DNA from: Candidatus Saccharibacteria bacterium oral taxon 488
Lineage (GTDB): Bacteria > Patescibacteriota > Saccharimonadia > Saccharimonadales > Saccharimonadaceae
Reading direction: 5' to 3'
Assembly: GCA_010202115.1 (NCBI GenBank)
Contig: CP047917.1
Span: 744,001 to 808,000 of the forward strand
Length of the DNA stretch: 64,000 nt
Shown here: piece by piece, positions 51,049 through 59,534 of the stretch
How positions within the stretch are numbered: the stretch's first letter is position 1
How the letters are laid out: every line of letters starts with the position of its first letter
Notes under the pieces: model-generated
Told to the model about the DNA's origin: nothing
Seen by the model: the letters and a program-made list of their open reading frames with translations, nothing else
Database searches by the model: none
Position numbers and translations under genes: made by a program

Positions 51049-51483
51049 GTGGTGGCCCTCACTGACACCCTCTCGAAACAATGGCAGCCGCTCCTCGACT
51101 TGGTCGCGAGCTTGCCGCCCAATTTTACAACCTCTGATCAGGGTTCTGCTGTGTCGCGCCTGCCTCATAGGGTCAAGTTCACTTCGCTTACCTTGGCTCA
51201 GCGCGCTGAGGTTGCTCGTCTCTACGCGATCGGCGTGTCGGTGCCGGACATCTGCGCGCGCTTTAACATCACGAAGAACACGGTCATCCGCCTTCGCAAG
51301 CAGGCTGGCGTCCCTCAACGGGAGCGCGGCCTCAATGAAGCTCAAGGCGACGAGGCTGAAGCAATGTACATCTCGGGCAAGTCCCTCTTGACCATCGCCA
51401 AGCATTTTGGCACCGGCGTCGGCGCCGTCCGAGGCTGCCTGCTGCGGCGCGGGGTGAGGATGCGGAGGAGGAACGGGGCGTAG
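51049..51483 (+). CDS. helix-turn-helix protein, resolvase-like DNA-binding region
   Basis: A 144-residue protein with two helix-turn-helix stretches of the kind found at the end of serine recombinases and in Hin-like regulators: LTLAQRAEVARLYAIGVSV/DICARFNITKNTVIRL (about 48-82) and EAEAMYISGKSLLTIAKHFGTGVGAVRGCL (about 103-132). The first 45 residues carry no catalytic Ser/Arg set, so it is not a recombinase by itself. G+C is visibly higher than in flanking genes, and similar proteins are common in actinobacterial islands. Start GTG 51049 is uncertain. Confidence 0.62.
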   Translation: MVALTDTLSKQWQPLLDLVASLPPNFTTSDQGSAVSRLPHRVKFTSLTLAQRAEVARLYAIGVSVPDICARFNITKNTVIRLRKQAGVPQRERGLNEAQGDEAEAMYISGKSLLTIAKHFGTGVGAVRGCLLRRGVRMRRRNGA

Positions 51484-51508
51484 CGGGTCGCAGCACGAGC
51501 TATCTAAA

Positions 51509-51820
51509 TTAGGAGCTCTCTTCCTCCCCATCCTCTATTTCAAACCCTCCCAGGGCTATAAAAGCAGCAGTTCCTCTTTTACGTATTTCGCGGATAGCAT
51601 CAGGATCCCCGTTGGCTGCTTGTTCAGCCTCATATGTTCCCTTGAGGATCCTATACACCTCGCGAGTTCGCGGGTCGGGAACACCCATAAATATGTCAGA
51701 TGTGAAGCCTTCGGGCTCCGTGAGCCCTGAGTGGACATAGGTTTCAACGCCGCCGCTTGGCTTCCAAGGAATTTCCTTGTCCTTACTTCGCCTCTTCATG
51801 TTGAAGAATTTCCTTCCCAT
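51509..51820 (-). CDS. uncharacterised 103-residue protein
   Basis: A small charged protein with no recognised family. It has a basic start (MGRKFFNMKRRSKDKE), the middle TSDIFMGVPDPRTREVYRIL, and an acidic end (EIEDGEEESS). There is no good ribosome site; an AT-rich ACATAT stretch touches the ATG. A short open frame in an accessory region, so the call is moderate. Confidence 0.45.
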   Translation of the reverse strand: MGRKFFNMKRRSKDKEIPWKPSGGVETYVHSGLTEPEGFTSDIFMGVPDPRTREVYRILKGTYEAEQAANGDPDAIREIRKRGTAAFIALGGFEIEDGEEESS

Positions 51821-51861
51821 ATATGTCTAGTTTTCCATAGATACGACAGCAAGTCAAGGTT

Positions 51862-53316
51862 TCAATAAAGAGCTCCGCCGAAATACTCCCCCGAAGTTGA
51901 AACCTTTTTCAATGAATAAGCAATATTGACAGCTCTTCCGATCAGCCAGATGGCGGCAATTGCTTGTAGCACAAATATTATCCATCCTCCTAGGTCTGAC
52001 CACAGGAATATCGAGGACTGCTTCGTATGAAGCCAGACTAAAAGGATCCCTGTCGTGATACCAATGAATCCCGGCATTCCGCGAGACAAAATTGGCAGCT
52101 GATGGCCACTCTTCCCACTAGGCGACGGATTGGCTATTGCCCCTACTGCCACAAGGGCGAGTAGTATCGAGGATAGATCAGAAGATTGAACCAGAATGCC
52201 GCAAATAGTCATGAGAGTGGCCACTGTTGCCAAAAATGCCATACGCAGAGTTGATCGCCCGGGAAGTTCGTGATGACGTATTCCTAGATATATAGGATAA
52301 GCTTCTTTCCTTGCGTCTCCAATAAAAACTCGAAAGGACATTCCTCCGCGATAATTTACCGCCCAAGAGAAGGCATCAGGAGTTTTCTTCCTGATCTCAG
52401 CTAGCGCCGAGCGGGAGCCTCTCCTCCCACCATAAGCTCCATCCGAATGCTCGCGTCTTCTTTTACGCTTGACCACAGACACCCGTTTAAAAAATTGTCC
52501 ACAAGGCGAGTCGGCAGAAACAGTATAATTCTTAGTACGTTTTGCCCAGGGTAAGTGCATTCGGAGAGAGGTTGGGCGGCCGCCAAGGGCGTAGTAGCGG
52601 GCCGGCAGGGTTCCCTTGGAGGATTGACCGCTCAAGTATTCCAGTTTTCCCTCAGTCAGGTGTCGAACCGCCGTGAATGAAAGAGTTGCTTCGCCGCTAG
52701 ATGATAGGGGGACTTGGACGAGATAAAGGTATCTCTCAGTAAGTCTGGCGCATAGCTCATATATTCCTTGAGCTATCATTGAATTAAAATTAACTCCGTC
52801 ATACTTATCGAATATCTTCAGCCTTCCGCTGTTGTCAAATACATCTGCGAGCAGGTTCTTGGCCCTAGATTCGGATGCGTCAGGAATCGCCAAGAGACTG
52901 CTCTGCGCTCTGTATAATTCTTCACATATATCGCCAGCATGTTTAGAGCTACCCACAGGAGACATTTTTATGCTGCCGCCTAACTTCGAAAGCTGCCAAA
53001 TGATAAGCTCTTTCGAGACGGAAATGTGTTGTTGATGCGTGAGAGTCGAAAAGCCTTGATCGCCAACATGAGAAATTGTAGCCATAAATCCTTTTCGCGG
53101 ATGCTGAATATCTATGTAGATAAACCCAGGTTCAACTGCGTACTCGGGCGCGGATATGTGCAATGTAGTCTTGGCCATAACTGCATCTCCAAGAAAATCG
53201 CATGTTTCGTGAATACTATGGATCAGATGCTCGGGACTTCGCATAACTTCTAATAGTGCGACTACTGCTGGGCTAGTATTTGTTTCCTCAACGGAAATAA
53301 ATGGCTCTTCCGACAC
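51862..53316 (-). CDS. uncharacterised membrane protein with soluble N-terminal part
   Basis: A 484-residue protein. Residues 1-340 are soluble with no recognised motif; a basic Arg/Lys-rich segment (VVKRKRRREHSDGAYGGRRG) lies near 280. Four membrane helices follow (STLRMAFLATVATLMTICG; SSILLALVAVGAIA; GFIGITTGILLVWL; IIFVLQAIAAIWLIG), and a short tail. The start is GTG with AAGGAG 8 nt upstream. It is not in the host style and may belong to the acquired block. Confidence 0.6.
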   Translation of the reverse strand: MSEEPFISVEETNTSPAVVALLEVMRSPEHLIHSIHETCDFLGDAVMAKTTLHISAPEYAVEPGFIYIDIQHPRKGFMATISHVGDQGFSTLTHQQHISVSKELIIWQLSKLGGSIKMSPVGSSKHAGDICEELYRAQSSLLAIPDASESRAKNLLADVFDNSGRLKIFDKYDGVNFNSMIAQGIYELCARLTERYLYLVQVPLSSSGEATLSFTAVRHLTEGKLEYLSGQSSKGTLPARYYALGGRPTSLRMHLPWAKRTKNYTVSADSPCGQFFKRVSVVKRKRRREHSDGAYGGRRGSRSALAEIRKKTPDAFSWAVNYRGGMSFRVFIGDARKEAYPIYLGIRHHELPGRSTLRMAFLATVATLMTICGILVQSSDLSSILLALVAVGAIANPSPSGKSGHQLPILSRGMPGFIGITTGILLVWLHTKQSSIFLWSDLGGWIIFVLQAIAAIWLIGRAVNIAYSLKKVSTSGEYFGGALY

Positions 53317-53648
53317 TCTCGCGGTCTCCTTGTCTAAAATTTAGCCATGCCAAAGTGACGCCCGCAGCGCTTACCAGCGAGCTCCCCAACCAGAGTAGTC
53401 TACAATATGAACAAGCGTCTTCCTAATGTTGTTTCAGGTTAAAATGTTGTGCCGCTGTTCCCAGAAGTCGGCAGAGGCGATGGGTGATGGCGGTTGATGC
53501 ACTGACTCGACGGGGTGGCAGCCCGTAGAGTAATGTTGAGTTAACCCCTCGCCATCTAGGGCTGTATCGTGCCGTCCGCCCGCCACGACCGTCCTGTCGT
53601 GCTGGCTTCTAGCATCAGGGACTCCAGTAACATGTCGAGGCGATGGCC
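53317..53648. other. 332-bp gap at the edge of the GC-rich block
   Basis: No credible gene. It marks the change from AT-richer to GC-rich sequence, and it contains a ribosome site and the GTG of the leftward membrane protein at its left edge. I see no direct repeat, tRNA fragment or transposon end that would define a boundary. Confidence 0.5.
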
Positions 53649-54023
53649 CTATCGCTCAAACACATGCACCCCATCTTCGTTTTCGATGATGTCGAAGCAG
53701 CGGGTGACGTCTTCCCAGATGGCTTGGTAGTTCCAGCGGATGTAGTCGGTTGGGATGCCGATGGTGTTGGTGATGGTTTCGAGTTGTTGGCTGAAGATGT
53801 CTTCGACGAGGGTTTCGATGTAGGCGCTGCGGTTTGGCCAGCTGCCGTGGTAGCAGTTGGTGAAGTTGTGGTGCCAGTCTGGGTCGAGGGGTTGGTTTGG
53901 TGGTTGTCCGGTGAGTTGGCGCCAGGCGGTGATGGCGCCTGCTGGGTAGTTGTGTGGTGTGGTTTCGGGTGTGTTGTCTGGCTGGTGATTGCCGGTTTGG
54001 GTGTGTCGTGGTTGGTGGTTCAT
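53649..54023 (-). CDS. ArdA-like antirestriction protein
   Basis: A 124-residue acidic protein with a pattern resembling the C-terminal part of ArdA, a DNA mimic that shields incoming plasmids from type I restriction enzymes: HGSWPNRSAYIETLVEDIF, DYIRWNYQAIWEDV and the end GVHVFER. The first 35 residues are a Thr/Pro/Asn-rich disordered start, and the protein is shorter than full ArdA (about 170), so an ArdA-like domain is the safer call. It ends a run of minus-strand element genes, where antirestriction genes are expected. Confidence 0.6.
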   Translation of the reverse strand: MNHQPRHTQTGNHQPDNTPETTPHNYPAGAITAWRQLTGQPPNQPLDPDWHHNFTNCYHGSWPNRSAYIETLVEDIFSQQLETITNTIGIPTDYIRWNYQAIWEDVTRCFDIIENEDGVHVFER

Positions 54024-54042
54024 GGTGTCTTCTCCTTTCTGG

Positions 54043-54846
54043 TTAGTTGTTCAGCACGTCTTTTACCTCTTCTAGGGTGATGGCGCTGTGCATGCCGGTC
54101 GGTAGTGTGGTGTCGCTGGTCAGGATGCGGTGGAGTTGTTGCTTGCGGGCGGGGTGTGGGGTGATCCAGAGCACGCGGGGGAAGATGCCTCGGGTGGCTT
54201 GTTCGGTGCCGGCTTGGTAGTGGCGGTGGTAGGCGCGGGCTTTGGTGGTGATGCGGGCGGGGTTTTCGGTGGCGAGGTCGATTTCGCACCACCAGTGGTC
54301 TTGGTAGCCGTTGGTTTCGGTGATGAGGCCAAGGTCGGGTTTGACCCATTCGGGTTGGCCGTAGGGGCCGAGGTGGCTGCGCCAGCAGGTGGGTTCGGGT
54401 TCGATGTGGTGGATGGTGAAGTGGCTGTGGCGGGCGGTTTCTTCGATGGTGATGCGTGTTTCGGTGATGGCGAGGGTATGGGTGAGGAAGCCGAGGGATG
54501 GTTCGTGCCAGCGTCGTCGGGTTGGGGTGCCGGTGTCGGCGTCGTGGCGGGTGATGAGGCGGTGGCCGGGTTCGGTCAGGTGCCAGGTGGCGGCGGCGGA
54601 GCCGGCGCGCATGCCGCCGATGCGTCTGGTGAGGGCACGGATGAGGTGAAGCGTGGCCAGGTGTTTTGTCAGGCGGCTGGTTTGACGTAGGGCCGAGGCG
54701 GGGCTGGCGTGGTGGGGCCTGAGCAGCCGGGCAAGGTGGCTGGTGGTGGCGAAGCGTTGCTGGGCGAGGAATCGCAGGACGGTCATGGCGCGCTGGCTGA
54801 GACGTGCCATGAGGTGGTGAAGTTGGTGCTCGGAGATACGAATCAT
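54043..54846 (-). CDS. replication-relaxation family protein
   Basis: A 267-residue protein of the family annotated replication-relaxation (winged-helix), common on actinobacterial plasmids and integrative elements. A winged helix is visible in VLRFLAQQRFATTSHLARLL and LTKHLATLHLIRALTRR. The C-terminal part has strands with W-C-E-I-D-L (WWCEIDLATENPARITTKARAY) typical of the family. The Arg/His-rich, GC-rich codon use differs from the host genes. Start ATG has AAAGGAGG before it. It follows a small gene with a 4-nt overlap. Confidence 0.85.
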   Translation of the reverse strand: MIRISEHQLHHLMARLSQRAMTVLRFLAQQRFATTSHLARLLRPHHASPASALRQTSRLTKHLATLHLIRALTRRIGGMRAGSAAATWHLTEPGHRLITRHDADTGTPTRRRWHEPSLGFLTHTLAITETRITIEETARHSHFTIHHIEPEPTCWRSHLGPYGQPEWVKPDLGLITETNGYQDHWWCEIDLATENPARITTKARAYHRHYQAGTEQATRGIFPRVLWITPHPARKQQLHRILTSDTTLPTGMHSAITLEEVKDVLNN

Positions 54847-55037
54847 GGGAGTCCTCCTTTCACGATGTGGTTAGAGAGAGGCCCGGCTCTAGTGCCGCTG
54901 GTCGCTGGCCGGTGCCGGTGTGGTGGCTGCCTCGGTGAAGAGGTAGACAGTCGTGTCCCGTAGTTGGTGGTTGAGGGCCGGTTGGCGGGGTGAAGGCTGG
55001 TTGGTTCAGTGACGCGACTGGTCAGGCGATTGGTCAC
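54843..55037 (-). CDS. 64-residue linker gene between replication-relaxation and T4CP genes
   Basis: A short frame from GTG 55037 to TGA 54843 overlaps both neighbours by 4 nt: the stop of the coupling ATPase gene and the ATG of the replication-relaxation gene. It contains low-complexity Ser/Thr/Pro/His residues with no recognised domain. The two overlaps are the only argument for coding; composition argues against a folded protein. Confidence 0.4.
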   Translation of the reverse strand: MTNRLTSRVTEPTSLHPANRPSTTNYGTRLSTSSPRQPPHRHRPATSGTRAGPLSNHIVKGGLP

Positions 55038-57250
55038 TTCTGGCGGCGTTTGGTCGGAGCTAGGCGACGGCCGAATTCACCCGGTGATGTTGGTGGTGCT
55101 GGTGGTGAGGTCGTTTCGGTGGCTGGTGCTGTGGGGATGGGGTGGCTGGTGAGTTGGGTCAGGGCAGTTTCGGTTTCCTTGGCGGGGATGCCGTAGCGGT
55201 GGCGGCTGGCGGCGCGTGCGTCGATGGCGGGGCGTTGGCTCGGGTGTGGTGGCAGGGTGATGCCGGAGATCCAGCCGGTTTCCTGGCCGTCGACCCACGC
55301 GGTCGAGTAGGTGGCGTAGCGCGGTAGGCGGATGAAGTCGAGCGGTTCAAGGCCGGATGTCATGGCGGCCATGTCGCGGGCGTCAGGGGCGGCCAGGCCG
55401 AAACAGATTTTGTTGCGGGCGTTGGCATCGATGGCCGCGCGCATTGCTGGGGTGAGTTGGTTGCGGTATTGGTGCGCCAGGTGCCAGGCCACGCCGAGCG
55501 AGCGGGATTGTGCCAGGGCGTCTGCCAGGTCGCCGGGGATACCGTGGAGGAAGTCGTGGACTTCGTCGACGTAGATGCTGACCAAGTGGCGGCGTTCTGG
55601 CGGTAGTGCGGCGCGGGACAAGATGAGTGGCCAGAGTTGCCCGATGAGCAGCGACCCGAGGAGCCGGGCGGCCTCGCTGCCGATCACCCCTTTGTTGAGG
55701 CTGACCAGCAGGATGGTGCGGTTGGTGAATACCTCTCGGAGTTGGAAGCGTGGCTGGGTCTGTCCGAGCACGGCGCGCAGCTGCGGGCGGATGACGAATT
55801 GCTGGAGTTTGTTGAGGACTGGCGCTATCTCTGTGGCTTGCTGCTCTGGGCTTTTAGCGTCGAATTTCGCCCAGAATGCTGATACACCGAGCGGGTCGTG
55901 AAGCTTGCGGGTGACCATGCGCCGGAAGGCAGGGTTAGTCAGCAGGCTGGGGATCATCACTAGGGTGGCTGCCGGGCCGCCTACCTTGGCGAGGGTCAAC
56001 AGCGCGGCGGTCAGGATTTCCTCGGTGCGGATACCCCACGAGTCGGCGAACACGGCCTTGCAGGTTGCCAGGAGCGCATCGACGGTCAGCTCCGGCTGCC
56101 TTGTAGCGGCTGCCAGCGGATTCAATCCAACCGGGCCGGGGTCGGTGGGATCCAGCACCACGACATCATCCACACGCTCGGTCGGGATCCGCTCCAGTAG
56201 ATCGGTGACCAGGTCGCTTTTGGGGTCAATGACCACCACGCCGCGGCCGGCCGTGATGTCGGCCAGTGCCAGATGCTCCAGCGCCGTCGATTTACCAGCC
56301 CCAGTCGGGCCGAGCAAGACCGTGTGGAGCAGTGCATCCCGCGGAGGAATCCCCAACGCGACCGGCCTGCCGGGTGCACTGGAGCGAGCGAATACCCGCC
56401 CCGCCAGTCGTTGATGCATGCCAGCCAGCCAGTTCGGTGGCGGGATCTGCCGAGGCGATACCGGCGGCAGGCCGGGCAAGTCTCCCTCGCCAACCGGCCA
56501 ACCGGTGAGGGAGGCGATCTCGGTGCTGCTCAGCTGCAATCCGTAGTACCACGGCCGCCGTACCTGGTGGAGTTTGGCGGGATCCTCAGGCCACAACCGC
56601 AACCGCACGCCGGCCGCCTCGATGGTGCACAGCGCCCCGAACAGCCGCTGGATCAGTGCCCGGGCCTTTTGGGGTGTGGCTGCTTCGGCGCCAAGTCGCA
56701 CACTCACCAACGCGCCGTGCTGCCGGCGGCGTTCGCGTACCCGGGCGAGTTCATCACCACTGGCAGTTCGGGCTCCGTGGTTGAGCAGACTCCACCACGA
56801 CTGCCGCGCCTCGAGGGGCGGACGCCGCGACAGCATCGGCGCAACCCGCCCACCGATAAACAGCTGCAACACCAGCTGCTCGCCGGTTCGGAGCCCCGAC
56901 AAGCCAGCCAGCAGCGCCCGAGTCACCGCTTCAATCCGGCTGGTATCCAGCGCCAGTAACGGATGCGTCACCTTGAGGCGTGCCGCCCGGGTCACCGCCC
57001 GCCGCACCCCGGCCTTCACCGTCTGCATACCGGGAACTAGCTCACCCAGCAGCGACTCCACCACGCGGATACACCTGACGTCGGCCGCGATCTGAAAGCG
57101 GATCGTCTCGTTCGTTGCCCGGGTTTCAATGACCAGCGACCCCAGACCAGGATCAGCCACCAGCCGATGCATCAGCTGCTGCACCATCGTCCATTTCAGC
57201 GGCCGCGGCCAATACAACTCACGCCAGCACCATCGCCGCTTGCTACTCAC
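55034..57250 (-). CDS. VirD4/TraG-like conjugative coupling ATPase
   Basis: A 738-residue ATPase of the type IV secretion coupling family, which pumps relaxase-DNA complexes into the transfer channel. Residues 1-300 are an N-terminal part with no clear membrane segment. Walker A is GPTGAGKST (314-322), and IDPKSDLVTDLL lies near 340. Walker B is near 545 (SIYVDEVHDFL), followed by AQSRSLGVAWHLAHQYRNQL and the AR-finger region. Length fits actinobacterial T4CPs. GC-rich codons contrast with the host genes. It is coupled by overlaps to genes on both sides, in the cluster with replication-relaxation and MT-A70 proteins. Confidence 0.86.
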   Translation of the reverse strand: MSSKRRWCWRELYWPRPLKWTMVQQLMHRLVADPGLGSLVIETRATNETIRFQIAADVRCIRVVESLLGELVPGMQTVKAGVRRAVTRAARLKVTHPLLALDTSRIEAVTRALLAGLSGLRTGEQLVLQLFIGGRVAPMLSRRPPLEARQSWWSLLNHGARTASGDELARVRERRRQHGALVSVRLGAEAATPQKARALIQRLFGALCTIEAAGVRLRLWPEDPAKLHQVRRPWYYGLQLSSTEIASLTGWPVGEGDLPGLPPVSPRQIPPPNWLAGMHQRLAGRVFARSSAPGRPVALGIPPRDALLHTVLLGPTGAGKSTALEHLALADITAGRGVVVIDPKSDLVTDLLERIPTERVDDVVVLDPTDPGPVGLNPLAAATRQPELTVDALLATCKAVFADSWGIRTEEILTAALLTLAKVGGPAATLVMIPSLLTNPAFRRMVTRKLHDPLGVSAFWAKFDAKSPEQQATEIAPVLNKLQQFVIRPQLRAVLGQTQPRFQLREVFTNRTILLVSLNKGVIGSEAARLLGSLLIGQLWPLILSRAALPPERRHLVSIYVDEVHDFLHGIPGDLADALAQSRSLGVAWHLAHQYRNQLTPAMRAAIDANARNKICFGLAAPDARDMAAMTSGLEPLDFIRLPRYATYSTAWVDGQETGWISGITLPPHPSQRPAIDARAASRHRYGIPAKETETALTQLTSHPIPTAPATETTSPPAPPTSPGEFGRRLAPTKRRQK

Positions 57251-57489
57251 GATGCGCCTCCATCATCCGGGGCAGGGGCACTGACTCCGCCAGCCTCATC
57301 AGACCCAGCAGGGCCGTTGGCCTCGGTGGTTGCTTCTGGGGTTTGTTCGATCCGCCACAGCAGGTACATCGCCAAGGCTTTGGCCAGTTCACGCCGCGAG
57401 ATCGGGGTTTGCCACAGCGGCACCACCCGCACCTGCGATGACCGGGACGTGCCGCGGCCGACCTCTCGTTTACGTCCACGCCTTGCCAT
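57247..57489 (-). CDS. small basic protein upstream of the coupling ATPase
   Basis: An 80-residue protein with a basic start (MARRGRKREVGRGTSRSSQV), a central helix (SRRELAKALAMYLLWRIEQ) and a disordered acidic end. Its stop overlaps the start of the coupling ATPase by 4 nt (ATGA), so it is coupled. No family recognised. A GGAGG-like ribosome site precedes the ATG. Confidence 0.65.
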   Translation of the reverse strand: MARRGRKREVGRGTSRSSQVRVVPLWQTPISRRELAKALAMYLLWRIEQTPEATTEANGPAGSDEAGGVSAPAPDDGGAS

Positions 57490-57507
57490 GTCGACCTCCT
57501 CGTCGTT

Positions 57508-57714
57508 TCACCACCAGAACCGGTTTCGCCACCACCACATCAGCCCCCACGCCCCGGCGGCGACGAGCCCGATGCCGCCGGCAACCAGCATCACGGGCAG
57601 CCAAATCCTGCCCAGAACGCACAACGTCATCTCGACGCATACGGCGCTTACCAGCAGCGACAGCGCGCCGGCGAGTAGCCTCGTAGATCGGTTGTTCATC
57701 CCACCACCAGACAT
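57508..57714 (-). CDS. 68-residue two-helix membrane protein
   Basis: A small protein with two hydrophobic segments (LLAGALSLLVSAVCVEMTLCV and LPVMLVAGGIGLVAAGAWGLM) and a Trp/Arg-rich end (WWWRNRFWW). It is the type of short membrane protein found in conjugation clusters, but I cannot assign it. It ends 18 nt before the small basic gene and begins 21 nt after the MT-A70 gene. Confidence 0.65.
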   Translation of the reverse strand: MSGGGMNNRSTRLLAGALSLLVSAVCVEMTLCVLGRIWLPVMLVAGGIGLVAAGAWGLMWWWRNRFWW

Positions 57715-57735
57715 CAGTTCCTCCTCGCATCCGTT

Positions 57736-58329
57736 TCATCGCTGCAGTCCCCCGAGCTGTTTCATTCCGTCCTGGTTGCGGCCGGTATCACTGGGCACCG
57801 GATACCCCGGAATGACAATGTCAGCATCAACCTGGTTACCCCACACCGACCAATCCGCCCGTGACTCCGGACGCCGGCGCGCAAACAACTCCAGATACGG
57901 CCCCCGCGACACCCTCTCGATAACCGCGAACTGTTCAGCCGGTTTACGGGAATGCTCCCGCACCGGCGCGGTGAACCACGTCGGCTGCGACCGGAAATTC
58001 ACCGGCTCTCGACCACGCGTACAAAACAACAACTGCTCCGTAGCGTTACGCAAGGAATACCGCCCACCTAGCCCCAGCCGGAACTTGACCCACGTCAGCG
58101 GCGAGCGCACCGTGAACCCCCACGCCTCCGCCACCTCATAGGCCTCCCGGAGCAGGCCATTCGTCGTCCACAACCACAAATGCGCATCCGCTCCCACCAA
58201 ACTTGCCACCGGCAACTGCCTGATCTGCTCCAGGCTCATCATCGGATAGTGTTTCCCACTCGACTGACCCGGCCACGGCGGATCCGCCAACACCGTTCGG
58301 AACTGCTTGTCACAACCTGCATACTGCAT
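57736..58329 (-). CDS. MT-A70-family adenine-N6 methyltransferase
   Basis: A 197-residue methyltransferase. The catalytic motif DPPW (LADPPWPGQSSGKHYPMMS near 14-32) and the SAM-site region HLWLWTTNGLLREAYEVAEAWGF with VRSPLTWVK identify the MT-A70 family, which methylates adenine in DNA or RNA. On mobile elements it probably protects the element's DNA from host restriction (inference). The start is set at ATG 58329 because GAAGGAGGAGG precedes it; the longer frame adds 29 residues with no support. Confidence 0.9.
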   Translation of the reverse strand: MQYAGCDKQFRTVLADPPWPGQSSGKHYPMMSLEQIRQLPVASLVGADAHLWLWTTNGLLREAYEVAEAWGFTVRSPLTWVKFRLGLGGRYSLRNATEQLLFCTRGREPVNFRSQPTWFTAPVREHSRKPAEQFAVIERVSRGPYLELFARRRPESRADWSVWGNQVDADIVIPGYPVPSDTGRNQDGMKQLGGLQR

Positions 58330-58645
58330 ACAACCTCCTCCTTCTTCATTACAATTGGTTGGTATAAGCGCCCCGGATATACCTCGTCTCAACCCGGCAC
58401 CTCCGGAAGACGGCATCCGCCCGGGGCGCTACCTGTATTACGACGCACTCAACCCGAGAAAACAACCATCCACTCGGACACAATTCCCACCGATCGGACA
58501 CCCCGACCACCCAGCCCCACCACAGAAATAGCAGGGCACATTCAGTAATTAAGGGACACAAAAACCGCTATTGTAGAAAACGCAACACCCAGCCACCAAC
58601 CACGATCATCCGCCCTAGGTGGGCTGGGTGCCGCGTCCTCAACCA
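58330..58645. other. 316-bp gap upstream of the methyltransferase gene
   Basis: No credible gene. The ribosome site of the methyltransferase lies at its left edge. A TCGGACAC motif occurs twice (near 58476 and 58496), a possible regulatory repeat. A GC-rich segment near 58610-58630 could form weak hairpins downstream of the next minus-strand gene. Confidence 0.5.
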
Positions 58646-58897
58646 TCACGACCGGCGCTGCAACTCCTCAACCACCCGCCGCATCATCTCCCCCTGAACC
58701 CGGAAAGCCTGCTGCCTGAGCCGCCCAGCCACCAGGCTGGCCTCGCGCTCAATACGCCGCCGCTCCGCTCGAGCCCGCTCCTTGGTCAGCCGCCGCTCAT
58801 CCCGCCAAACCTCCACCAACCCCCACACCACCAACCCCAAACCCACCAGTCCGAGGACCGCCATGCCAACCAGCCCGAGGACTGCCAGGCCGGTCAC
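58646..58897 (-). CDS. 83-residue single-pass protein with charged coil
   Basis: A membrane segment (LAVLGLVGMAVLGLVGLGLVV, residues 4-24) is followed by a highly basic helical tail (RDERRLTKERARAERRRIER) and a Met/Arg-rich end. The start overlaps the stop of the upstream gene by 4 nt (ATGA). It resembles a conjugation membrane protein of actinobacterial elements by context only. No family recognised. Confidence 0.65.
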   Translation of the reverse strand: MTGLAVLGLVGMAVLGLVGLGLVVWGLVEVWRDERRLTKERARAERRRIEREASLVAGRLRQQAFRVQGEMMRRVVEELQRRS

Positions 58898-59232
58898 TGG
58901 AACCTCGCAATAGCCTGCGCTGCACCAGTGGCATACGCACCCAACAACGCTTCCAAATACGGCGCACTCTCCGGCGCAACCTGCACCAACGCCTGACCGG
59001 TCATCACCAGGTTGCCGACATTGCCCATCGCCTGATTCGTCAGCTCCGCCCGAGCTCCGTCAACCGCCCTGACCACATCACCTCGACCAGCCGTCCACTC
59101 CAGCTCACGCTGCACCGCCCGGGCCAGCCCCCGCGGTCGCCCACCCGCCCCGGTCACCGACGAGGCCAAACCAGGCCCAGCCGCCCGAGCCGATCCAGCA
59201 CCAAACCCAGACGTAGGGATGAGATCCGACAT
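58894..59232 (-). CDS. uncharacterised 112-residue protein of the element
   Basis: A soluble Gly/Ala-rich protein: RAVQRELEWTAGRGDVVRAV and LTNQAMGNVGNLVMTGQALV suggest two or three helices. The start is placed at ATG 59232, 7 nt after AAGGAGT; the longer frame from 59265 lacks a site. It is the first gene of the leftward run in the GC-rich block, and it overlaps the next gene by 4 nt. No family recognised. Confidence 0.62.
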   Translation of the reverse strand: MSDLIPTSGFGAGSARAAGPGLASSVTGAGGRPRGLARAVQRELEWTAGRGDVVRAVDGARAELTNQAMGNVGNLVMTGQALVQVAPESAPYLEALLGAYATGAAQAIARFQ

Positions 59233-59534
59233 GAGAACTCCTTCCACACCACCCGCCACCACCAAGCAGCGGAGCCGGTGTAACTTGCGTAGGAAGCCGG
59301 TTTGACTTCACGCCCCAAGTCCAACCCACAACCCCACGACCTGTCGTGACATGAAAGTGACATCCCCCGAGCACCAGAAGCCCCGAGGAACCAGGACGTG
59401 CCTCCCTCCGCGCACAGAACGACCCCCGGTGGGGCTTGGCCGCAAGGCAGCACGTCAGCCGCAGAATCCCTAGCCAGCAGGCAGTCAAAGAGGCTCGTGA
59501 ATAAGCCCTAAGCGTCCTCGGCTAGGCTGCCCAG
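59233..59534. other. 302-bp divergent control region of the element
   Basis: Lies between the leftward gene run and the rightward 259-residue gene. It contains the ribosome sites of both, and a direct repeat GTGACAT spaced by 4 nt (59346-59369), a candidate operator. No gene is supported; the long plus-frame reading here has poor start signals. Confidence 0.5.

Noticed and set aside
54130-54690. 186-codon plus-strand frame in the GC-rich block
   Set aside because: Gly/Val/Ala-rich reading of the strand opposite the replication-relaxation gene, as expected in GC-rich DNA.
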